Part shown: piece after piece, positions 54,544-61,271 of the stretch
Layout of the letters: the number at the start of each line of letters is the position of its first letter
Numbering within the stretch: the first letter of the stretch is position 1
Assembly: GCF_017948675.1 (NCBI RefSeq)
Contig: NZ_JAGFBU010000003.1
Span: forward strand, 335,627 to 399,626
Direction of reading: 5' to 3'
DNA: 64,000 nucleotides
Source: Flavobacterium flabelliforme
GTDB taxonomy: Bacteria; Bacteroidota; Bacteroidia; Flavobacteriales; Flavobacteriaceae
Position numbers and translations under genes: made by a program
The notes under the pieces: generated by a model
What the model saw: the letters and a program-made list of their open reading frames with translations, nothing else
Told to the model about the DNA's origin: nothing
The model's database searches: none

Positions 54544-54665
54544 GCCTAACGCATAACAGCCGTTTAGCGAGATTGGGGTTTTAGCGGAATTAGCTTTTTT
54601 TATCCTATCATCGTTTCGGCAGAAAATACTCTGCTTTAAAGTCCCCAATCTCGCCAAACGCCAAG
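54544..54665. repeat. Long imperfect inverted repeat with attC-like terminal motif
   Basis: A GCCTAACGCATAAC motif (54544-54557) is followed by an 18-nt arm (54561-54578, CGTTTAGCGAGATTGGGG) whose complement lies at 54643-54660 with one mismatch. The enclosed loop is 64 nt. The layout recalls integron attC sites, whose ends carry GCCTAAC and GTTAGGC boxes; the right-hand GTTRRRY box is not intact here. It sits directly after the GIY-YIG pseudogene. Confidence 0.45.
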
Positions 54666-54670
54666 ACGAT

Positions 54671-54878
54671 GTATCCAATACCATTTTTTCAATAAATAAA
54701 TAGTGTTAAATATTGCTGTGAAATTTAGCGTTAATACTATTTTCCTAAAATAAATTATAAGAACTAGACTTTAGGTTTACTCTGTTTTATTTTAAAGGTA
54801 ATATTTAGAAAATCATTTTTGTTATGCGTGCATATTATTCAAATTAATTCCTTATTTTTCGCATATAATTAAATAAAA
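54671..54878. other. Intergenic region upstream of the GMC oxidoreductase
   Basis: AT-rich, nothing specific seen. Confidence 0.35.
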
Positions 54879-56447
54879 ATGCAAAAAGATTACGACTATA
54901 TTATAATTGGAAGTGGCTTTGGAGGTTCTGTTAGTGCTTTACGACTTTCTGAAAAAGGATATAAAGTTTTAGTTATCGAAAAAGGGAAATGGTATAAAGC
55001 CAATGATTTTGCTAAAACCAATTGGAACCTCCGTAAATGGTTGTGGATGCCAGCGCTTAATTTTTTTGGAATCATGAAAATGAGTGTTTTTAGACACATT
55101 GTCATTATTTCTGGCACTGGAGTAGGAGGCGGATCTTTGGTATATGCCAATACTTTGCCGGTTCCTAAAACCTCTTTTTATAAATCGGGCAGTTGGAGCG
55201 AATTAGCAGATTGGGAAAATGAACTTAAACCCTTTTATAAAACGGCACTAACCATGCTTGGTGCAGCTAGAAATCCAAAATTATTTGATGGCGATAAAGG
55301 ACTTAAAGAATTAGCAATAGAATTGGGAAGAGAAGATCAGTTTGAAAATCCTGAAGTAGCCGTTTTTTTTGGTAAAGCAGGAGAAAAAGTGATTGATCCT
55401 TATTTTGATGGTAAAGGCCCAGAAAGAGCTGGTTGTAATTTTTGCGGAGGATGTATGACGGGTTGCCGTTATGATGCCAAAAACACACTAGATAAAAATT
55501 ACCTTTATTTAGCACAAAATTTAGGCGCCAAAATTCTAGCGGAACATGAAGTTTATGATGTTTTACCTATTGATGGGAATAAAGGCGCTACAGGTTATAA
55601 AGTATTTTTAAAATCGAGCACGCATTATTTTAAATCTAAAAAAGAGTTAACTGCAACAAGCGTTATTTTCTCAGGAGGTGTTTTGGGAACGGTAAAATTA
55701 CTGCTTAAACTAAAACCAAAATCACTGCCTTTGCTGTCTGATAAGCTGGGGGAAGATATAAGAACGAATAACGAAACACTAATAAGCGTTTCTAGTTTAG
55801 ACCATAGTAAAAATATGTCTAAAGGTGTTGCTATAGGAAGTTTACTTCATACGGATGATAATAGCCATCTTGAAATTGTTCGTTATTCAGAAGGTTCTGG
55901 ATTCTGGAAACTATTGCATTTACCACTCGCTATTGGGAAAAATACACCGGCTCGTTTATTTAATATGTTACAGCAATTATTGAAATTTCCAGTGCGTTAT
56001 TTCAAAATCTATTTTACAAACAGTTGGTCCAAAAGTACTGTCGTTTTGTTATTCATGCAATCTATTGATAGTACTTTGAAATTTAAAACTAATTTTTTTG
56101 GCGGAATGGCTTCTTCCGTTGGAAAAGGAGTAAAGCCAAGTGCTTACATTCCAGAATCTATCGAATTGACTAAAAAATATGGTAAAATTGTAAACGGTGT
56201 TCCTACTTCATTTGTATTAGAATCTTTTGCAGGAATTCCATCTACAGCCCATGTTTTGGGAGGAGCCGTAATGGGAAAAGATAGTTCTCAAGGCGTAATT
56301 AATAAAAACAACGAAGTCTTTGGTTATAAAAATATGTATGTAATAGATGGAGCAATGATATCAGCAAATCCTGGAGTAAATCCTTCATTGTCGATTACTG
56401 CAATAGCGGAAAGAGCGATGGCGCAGATAGGGGATAAGTCAAAATAG
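54879..56447 (+). CDS. GMC family FAD oxidoreductase with Cys-rich motif
   Basis: 522 aa. FAD-binding YIIIGSGFGGSVSALRL at the N-terminus, GTGVGGGSLVYANTLPVP, and a C-terminal GMC segment with HVLGGAVMGKDSSQGV and VIDGAMISANPGVNPSLSITAIAERA. A Cys cluster C-N-F-C-G-G-C-M-T-G-C at about residue 187 resembles a ferredoxin-type centre, seen in cholesterol oxidase-like bacterial GMC proteins. The substrate is probably a hydrophobic alcohol or sterol-like compound, but this is not shown. Confidence 0.85.
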   Translation: MQKDYDYIIIGSGFGGSVSALRLSEKGYKVLVIEKGKWYKANDFAKTNWNLRKWLWMPALNFFGIMKMSVFRHIVIISGTGVGGGSLVYANTLPVPKTSFYKSGSWSELADWENELKPFYKTALTMLGAARNPKLFDGDKGLKELAIELGREDQFENPEVAVFFGKAGEKVIDPYFDGKGPERAGCNFCGGCMTGCRYDAKNTLDKNYLYLAQNLGAKILAEHEVYDVLPIDGNKGATGYKVFLKSSTHYFKSKKELTATSVIFSGGVLGTVKLLLKLKPKSLPLLSDKLGEDIRTNNETLISVSSLDHSKNMSKGVAIGSLLHTDDNSHLEIVRYSEGSGFWKLLHLPLAIGKNTPARLFNMLQQLLKFPVRYFKIYFTNSWSKSTVVLLFMQSIDSTLKFKTNFFGGMASSVGKGVKPSAYIPESIELTKKYGKIVNGVPTSFVLESFAGIPSTAHVLGGAVMGKDSSQGVINKNNEVFGYKNMYVIDGAMISANPGVNPSLSITAIAERAMAQIGDKSK

Positions 56448-56521
56448 TTAGAGAATACTTGAATTAATTGGAAAAATCAAAGCTAGACCGAGTTACTAAC
56501 TCAAAAATTATTATACTAGTA

Positions 56522-57535
56522 TCAAACTTGATAACGAGATAATCCATTTAAGAAAATAGATTTAACTCGTTCACGTAAATATTCAGGACGAAGCACTTCC
56601 AGACTGTCTCCAAAACCTAATAAAATGCGATCTAATTCGTAATTTTGAATGACATATAAATGAATAATGATACTTCCATCTTCATTTTGTTTAATGAGCC
56701 TTTGCGAATTGTGTAAAGGTTTTGTAGTAACATAAGGAGCGTTTTTGGCATCAATCCAAAGTTCGATGCGTCTGGGTTGTAAACCAGTATTTACGGTCAC
56801 GCCAACTACATTTTTATAAAATAAATCAGGATTGAATTTTTCTTCCAAATAAGGTATATTCAAATCGTAGTCAATCGAAATAATTCTGTCTAATGCTAAA
56901 TTGGTAATGGGTTGACTTCCCTTTCTTTTCCCTACCAAAAACCAACGATTATTAAATTCCTTCAAAATAAAAGGATGAAAATTAAACGTTTTTTCTTCTG
57001 CAGATTTAAAGGATTTGTAAGTAATCACTAAAACCACTTTTTTTATAATCGCCTGATATATTTCCTCCAAAAAATGCAGTCCCTTCAAATTTTCGTTTTT
57101 ATCCAAATGAATTACCGGTTGCGTATTTGACTTTTCAGAATAAATTTTGTCTTCCAGCCGCTGTAAAATATCCGAAACATCTTTAAACAAAGAGAAATCC
57201 TTGAACTGCTTCAACATCGAAACCGTCTCCGTCAAAACATTCATATCCGTTTCCGTCAGCGGAATATCCGTAATCGAAAATTCGTCATCATCATATTTGT
57301 AAAACTTCTTGTCATACACCACAATTGGCGCATTGTAACCCAATTTTTCACTTCGCATTAACTGAATATCGAGCTGAACCGTTCGCTTACTAACCGGATT
57401 TTCCTTTCCTTCATATTCATACAACGCATCCGAGCAAGCGTTCATCAAATCCTCTAAAGTCCAAGTTCTATAGGAATTTTGCAAACATTTGTCAATAGTT
57501 TTATATCGAATAAGTGCGTTTTTATTTTGAGCCAT
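56522..57535 (-). CDS. WYL-domain transcriptional regulator
   Basis: 337 aa. N-terminal winged helix (LIRYKTIDKCLQN ... SKRTVQLDIQLMRSE), a WYL domain at about residues 155-235 (VLVITYKSFKSAEEKTFNFHPFILKEFNNRWFLVG), and a C-terminal WCX part ending in LRERVKSIFLNGLSRYQV. WYL proteins often bind nucleic acid or nucleotide-type ligands and regulate phage defence and DNA or RNA repair genes. It sits by a Pnk-type phosphatase, an HD hydrolase and nucleotidyltransferases, an arrangement I associate with bacterial RNA-repair clusters. Confidence 0.85.
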   Translation of the reverse strand: MAQNKNALIRYKTIDKCLQNSYRTWTLEDLMNACSDALYEYEGKENPVSKRTVQLDIQLMRSEKLGYNAPIVVYDKKFYKYDDDEFSITDIPLTETDMNVLTETVSMLKQFKDFSLFKDVSDILQRLEDKIYSEKSNTQPVIHLDKNENLKGLHFLEEIYQAIIKKVVLVITYKSFKSAEEKTFNFHPFILKEFNNRWFLVGKRKGSQPITNLALDRIISIDYDLNIPYLEEKFNPDLFYKNVVGVTVNTGLQPRRIELWIDAKNAPYVTTKPLHNSQRLIKQNEDGSIIIHLYVIQNYELDRILLGFGDSLEVLRPEYLRERVKSIFLNGLSRYQV

Positions 57536-57551
57536 AGTTGTTTAATTTTTT

Positions 57552-57648
57552 GGGCGTGTTCGCCGCGGCGAACGGGCTGTACACTGTATCTTTTTTGGTC
57601 TCGTAAAAAAACGAGACCAAAAAAGGATGCCGTTTCCATCCCTCACGC
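57552..57648. repeat. Flavobacterial interspersed hairpin element, related form
   Basis: GGGCGTG, then a 14-bp palindrome (TTCGCCGCGGCGAA), then CGGGCTGTACACTGTATC, then a perfect 14-bp stem TTTTTTGGTCTCGT (57591-57604) / its complement (57611-57624), then GGATGCCGTTTCCATCCC and CACGC. The layout (…TATC-T-run-stem-A-run-GGAT…) parallels the elements at 27871 and 47680, but the outer sequence differs. It lies between the HD gene's stop and the WYL gene's start. Confidence 0.65.
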
Positions 57649-57651
57649 AAT

Positions 57652-58266
57652 TCACGTTAATGAGATAATTTCTCTTTTAATATTAGCTCTTGCCTTTTCT
57701 TCAAATAATAATCTAAATTCTTCTGTTTGAAAAATAAACTCATTTTCTAAGAAATGTTCTAAAGCTTTTTTCCGGCCAGGATTGTATAGAAAATCAGGAT
57801 AAATGCGATATTCTTTTCTAATTTGGTTGTAATATATTTGATAAGCTTCCCAATCTTTAGCAAGGATTTTTAAATCAAAATCAATCAACCAATTGATGTC
57901 TTCAATTGCATTGTGTTGATGAAGTTGTGTGGCACAAATCATATCAAAAATCAATTGTTTATCAAGTAATTCATTGCTAGATAAAACTTTTAGTGCTAAT
58001 TCAGCACTTTTCAATTCATTATCTTTTCGCGTTGCTTTATAAATAGAGTCGTGATAGAAAATACTAAACAACACTTGATCGGGATTTTGTAGCTTATTTT
58101 TATACTTTTCAAATAATTCAATCATTTCTTCTAAATGAGTCAAATTATGATAGTGTCTTGATTTACTAGAATAGGCTTTTGCTAAATCAAGCCATAAGGT
58201 CTTTACATTAGTAGGATTAAAGCCGTTTTTTAATAGTAATTCCGAGTATATTTGAGATAGGTTCAC
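57652..58266 (-). CDS. HD-domain phosphohydrolase-like protein
   Basis: 204 aa. HD-type metal motif FYHDSIY at about residues 69-75, preceded by an upstream His (HYHNLTHLEEMIELF) and followed by CATQLHQHN. This is the pattern of HD-domain predicted hydrolases; nucleotide or phosphoester hydrolysis is likely, substrate unknown. The neighbouring WYL and Pnk-type genes suggest a role with RNA or nucleotide repair, by association only. Confidence 0.78.
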   Translation of the reverse strand: MNLSQIYSELLLKNGFNPTNVKTLWLDLAKAYSSKSRHYHNLTHLEEMIELFEKYKNKLQNPDQVLFSIFYHDSIYKATRKDNELKSAELALKVLSSNELLDKQLIFDMICATQLHQHNAIEDINWLIDFDLKILAKDWEAYQIYYNQIRKEYRIYPDFLYNPGRKKALEHFLENEFIFQTEEFRLLFEEKARANIKREIISLT

Positions 58267-58303
58267 ATATAAGATTTAACCAAAAATACAAAATACATTT
58301 TAC

Positions 58304-58322
58304 TACGCAAAATAGTTGCGTA
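58304..58322. promoter_or_regulatory. 19-bp operator-like inverted repeat in the divergent HD/Pnk region
   Basis: TACGCAA (58304-58310), 5-nt spacer, TTGCGTA (58316-58322): perfect 7-bp arms. It lies 38 nt upstream of both the HD start (58266, minus) and the Pnk-type start (58360, plus). The TTG could also serve as a -33 element, with a TTTG ~19 nt later (AACATTTG). Likely bound by the local WYL regulator, but this is inference. Confidence 0.55.
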
Positions 58323-58359
58323 CTTGTGCAAAACATTTGTACCATCAAAAATAGAAACC

Positions 58360-58866
58360 ATGAATAATGAAGTTGTAAAAACGAAAAGCGCCAAAAAGAA
58401 ATTCGATCTCTTACACAAAGACGAACCACAATATTGTACCCAAAACCCAGAATTACCCAAAGCGATTATCTGCGACTTAGACGGAACATTGTGTTTGATG
58501 AATGGCAGAAATCCCTTTGATGCTAGCAAGTCTAATGAAGATTTGCTAAATGAACCAGTGGCAAATGTATTGAGAAACTACAAAAAGCTAGGTTATGCGA
58601 TTTTGCTTGTTTCAGGAAGAGAAGATCGATTTAAAGAACCAACACTTCGTTTTCTTGAAAAACATACAATTGCATTTGATGATTTAATCATGCGAAAATC
58701 AAAGGACAATAGAAAAGACTCCATCATCAAAACAGAAATCTATAATGAATGTATAAAAGATAACTATTTTGTAGAATTTGTTTTAGATGATAGAAATCAA
58801 GTGGTAGACATGTGGCGCAAGGATTTAAAATTACCTTGTTTTCAGGTTTATTACGGAGATTTTTAA
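58360..58866 (+). CDS. Polynucleotide 3'-phosphatase domain (T4 Pnk-type), kinase domain absent
   Basis: 168 aa; the ATG at 58360 fits better than the upstream ATG at 58324. Acid phosphatase of the HAD superfamily: catalytic D39-L-D41-G-T at the N-terminal side, LVSGRED (motif II), and the late DDRNQVVDMWR with a C-terminal CFQVYYGDF. These match the 3'-phosphatase half of phage T4 Pnk (VVEMWRR and ASGDF ends). The 5'-kinase half that normally precedes it is not present; only a short linker-like N-terminus (FDLLHKDEPQYCTQNPELPK) remains. It would remove 3' or 2',3'-cyclic phosphates at broken RNA ends. Confidence 0.82.
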   Translation: MNNEVVKTKSAKKKFDLLHKDEPQYCTQNPELPKAIICDLDGTLCLMNGRNPFDASKSNEDLLNEPVANVLRNYKKLGYAILLVSGREDRFKEPTLRFLEKHTIAFDDLIMRKSKDNRKDSIIKTEIYNECIKDNYFVEFVLDDRNQVVDMWRKDLKLPCFQVYYGDF

Positions 58867-58881
58867 ATAAAAAAACCAAAA

Positions 58882-58911
58882 GATGAAGGTTCAAATCCTT
58901 TTCGTGCATCA
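58882..58911 (+). other. tRNA 3'-end-like fragment (T-arm plus acceptor strand)
   Basis: A 5-bp stem with a TTCAAAT loop (GAAGG, TTCAAAT, CCTTT at 58885-58901, one G-T pair), then a 7-nt acceptor-like strand and TCA. No anticodon or D-arm is upstream. It could be a tRNA relic or chance. It starts at the 11-mer AGATGAAGGTT that also occurs at 63564. Confidence 0.2.
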
Positions 58912-59022
58912 AAAATAAGACGCAGTAATTTAAGTTGGGAAAACAGTTGGATTTTAATCACAGATTTGCAAATGGTTTTGTGAGTTTGTGGTTTATTATT
59001 TGTTAATTTGAAAGAATAAGTT

Positions 59023-59787
59023 ATGGAAAAGAAAATACTAGATAAATTAAAAGAAATAGAAAAAAGTAAGAATGTCGAGATACTCTATGCAGTAGAATCA
59101 GGAAGTCGTGCGTGGGGATTTGCCTCGCCCGATAGCGATTATGAAATACGATTTATCTACAAACACGATTTGGACTATTACTTATCACTTTGGGAACAAA
59201 CCGATGTAATCGAGTTCATGACCGAAGACGATTTAGACGGTTCCGGTTGGGATTTACGGAAAGCCGTAAGATTATTAGCCAAATCAAACGCACCTTTGTT
59301 GGAGTGGTTGTTTTCGCCAGTGGAGTATTATGAAAATGAAGCTTTTGCAACCCAAATGCGCGACTTGGCAAAACAATGTTTTTCGCCAATTGCTTGTTTG
59401 CACCATTATCTAGGAACAACCAAAAATTTCATGGACTTTTGCGAGCAAGAACACGTAAAACTGAAAAGTTATTTCTATGCTTTGCGAACTGCCCTTGCAG
59501 GAAAATGGATTATAGAAAACAACACTTTCCCGCCAGTGGATTTTATGGAATTGTTGCCAATAGCACCATTGAATATTCAAGAAAAAATAATAGAGTTAAT
59601 GGCAATAAAAGCCAATAATAATGAAACGTATTTGCACCCAAAAGAGGTTTTGATAACTGATTTTTTATTGGAAACGGTAAAGTTTAATCAAGAGAATGCG
59701 AGTGCGTTGGGAAGTGGGAAGAAGATGAGTTTGGAGTTGGATGAGGTATTTAGGGAATTCACATTTTATAATTTAAAAACTATTTAA
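59023..59787 (+). CDS. Pol-beta-type nucleotidyltransferase (YcgL/RlaP-like)
   Basis: 254 aa. N-terminal nucleotidyltransferase motif: ESGSRAWGFASPDSDYEIRFIY, with G27-S28 and D39-x-E41 in place of the usual D-x-D. Downstream there are DLDGSGWDLRKAVRLLAKSNAPLLEWLFSPV and a helical C-terminal part. RlaP-like enzymes of this group are linked with RNA ligase in RNA repair. The Asp to Glu change at the second metal ligand is conservative. Its stop is 2 nt before the first reverse transcriptase gene. Confidence 0.78.
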   Translation: MEKKILDKLKEIEKSKNVEILYAVESGSRAWGFASPDSDYEIRFIYKHDLDYYLSLWEQTDVIEFMTEDDLDGSGWDLRKAVRLLAKSNAPLLEWLFSPVEYYENEAFATQMRDLAKQCFSPIACLHHYLGTTKNFMDFCEQEHVKLKSYFYALRTALAGKWIIENNTFPPVDFMELLPIAPLNIQEKIIELMAIKANNNETYLHPKEVLITDFLLETVKFNQENASALGSGKKMSLELDEVFREFTFYNLKTI

Positions 59788-59789
59788 AA

Positions 59790-61271
59790 ATGCTAGATCA
59801 ATCATTTTCAGGTTCTAATTTTAATATAATTTTTCTAAAGGAAAACAGAAAAGGAAATATAAAACAAAGACATTTAAGTCAAGCATATTTTGATAAGCAC
59901 GATGAATTTAATACTGTTTTAAATGAAAAAATAAATCTTAAAAAAAGTAGAACACTTTCAATTCAAGAATTGGATGCTTTTGCTGAAAAACTTGAAGCTA
60001 TAAACAAAGCTAAAGAAGAAATAAGAAATAATGTTTTTTGTGAATATGCTACTATTGTGAATAATGAAAAATCTCCATTTTGCTTTGAAATCAAATATGA
60101 TAAGCAAAATGAAATATATACAACAAAAAAAGATGGAGTCCATTTTTTTGCAATTAAGCAACTTCAACAGAATTTGAATAAAACATTCAAAGTAATTCAG
60201 GCTGACAGAAATAAAATAATAAAACAAACATATAATTTAATTTCAGATGGTTTTCCAAAAGTTATCATACGAACTGATATACATAAATTTTACGAATCAA
60301 TTCCACAAAATAGACTGTTTGAAAGATTCGAAAATAACACTTTACTTTCTCCTCTTTCTAAAAAACTTTTGAAAAGACTCTTCTATGAATTTGAAAGAAT
60401 TAAAGACTCATCAATAATGCAACCTAAAAAAGGTATACCAAGAGGATTTGGAGTAAGTGCTTATCTTTCTGAATTGTATATGAGAGATATTGATAATGAA
60501 ATTAAATCACTACCAGATATTATATATTATGCAAGGTATGTTGATGATATAATAGCAGTTTTTTGTCCGAAAACTAGAAGTCAATCCAAAAATTATAAAG
60601 AAGTAATTAAGAAAATTATAAATAAGAATGAACTTGAGATTAATGATGGTGTAGAAGGTAGAAGTGATAAAACTCAAGAAATCTCTTTATTAGAAAATCC
60701 ATTACAAACACAGAAGAAACTAGAATTTCTTGGTTACAAATTTTTTATAAAACAGAATAAAGATGTTATACTTGAATTATCAGACGATAAAATAAAGCGA
60801 TATCTAAACAGAATAAAATTATCTATTGAAAACTATAATAAAGACTCTAAATATGATGAAAAAAGAGCAAGAAAAATGCTCTTTGACAGATTGAAGTTTT
60901 TAACTGGTAATTATCACTTAAATCATAATAAGAAGAACATAAAAGCAGGTATTTATTATTCGAATAGTATGCTTGAATTAAATGCTTGGAGATACAATAG
61001 TATTAATTGTTTAAAAATAAGAATGAGTATATTACTTCAAAAAATTAATCCTCCTTTAAAAATTGGTATTGACAAAGAATATCAAATAGGGATTGATAAA
61101 AATGAGATTATAAGATTTATTTTAAATAAATTTTGTTTTGAAAAAGGATTTAGTGAAAAACCTTTTTATTCTTTTAATTTTAATAAAAAGGAACAAAAGT
61201 ATTACTGTAAAAAATTTAGAAGGGTAACAAATAAGTTTGAAGTAATTAAATCAATTTGGAAAGATGAGTAA
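59790..61271 (+). CDS. drt3a: Defence-associated reverse transcriptase, Drt3a-like (UG3 type)
   Basis: 493 aa. RT motifs in order: first catalytic Asp163 in VIIRTDIHKFYESIP, then KKGIPRGFGVSAYLSELYM (~214-231), then ARYVDDIIAVF (YVDD at 250-253), then KKLEFLGYKFFI (~309-320). An N-terminal ~150-residue extension and a ~170-residue C-terminal region flank the RT core. No nuclease, integrase or maturase domain is present. Position before a second, distinct RT and an adjacent ncRNA-like sequence matches DRT3, where this protein makes poly(GT) from an RNA template. It starts 2 nt after the nucleotidyltransferase stop and overlaps the next gene by 8 nt. The gene is more AT-rich than its upstream neighbour. 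Confidence 0.85.
   Translation: MLDQSFSGSNFNIIFLKENRKGNIKQRHLSQAYFDKHDEFNTVLNEKINLKKSRTLSIQELDAFAEKLEAINKAKEEIRNNVFCEYATIVNNEKSPFCFEIKYDKQNEIYTTKKDGVHFFAIKQLQQNLNKTFKVIQADRNKIIKQTYNLISDGFPKVIIRTDIHKFYESIPQNRLFERFENNTLLSPLSKKLLKRLFYEFERIKDSSIMQPKKGIPRGFGVSAYLSELYMRDIDNEIKSLPDIIYYARYVDDIIAVFCPKTRSQSKNYKEVIKKIINKNELEINDGVEGRSDKTQEISLLENPLQTQKKLEFLGYKFFIKQNKDVILELSDDKIKRYLNRIKLSIENYNKDSKYDEKRARKMLFDRLKFLTGNYHLNHNKKNIKAGIYYSNSMLELNAWRYNSINCLKIRMSILLQKINPPLKIGIDKEYQIGIDKNEIIRFILNKFCFEKGFSEKPFYSFNFNKKEQKYYCKKFRRVTNKFEVIKSIWKDE

Noticed and set aside
58324-58359. Upstream ATG for the Pnk-type phosphatase
   Set aside because: The 12 extra residues overlap the probable promoter/operator and do not resemble family N-termini; 58360 gives a normal start.
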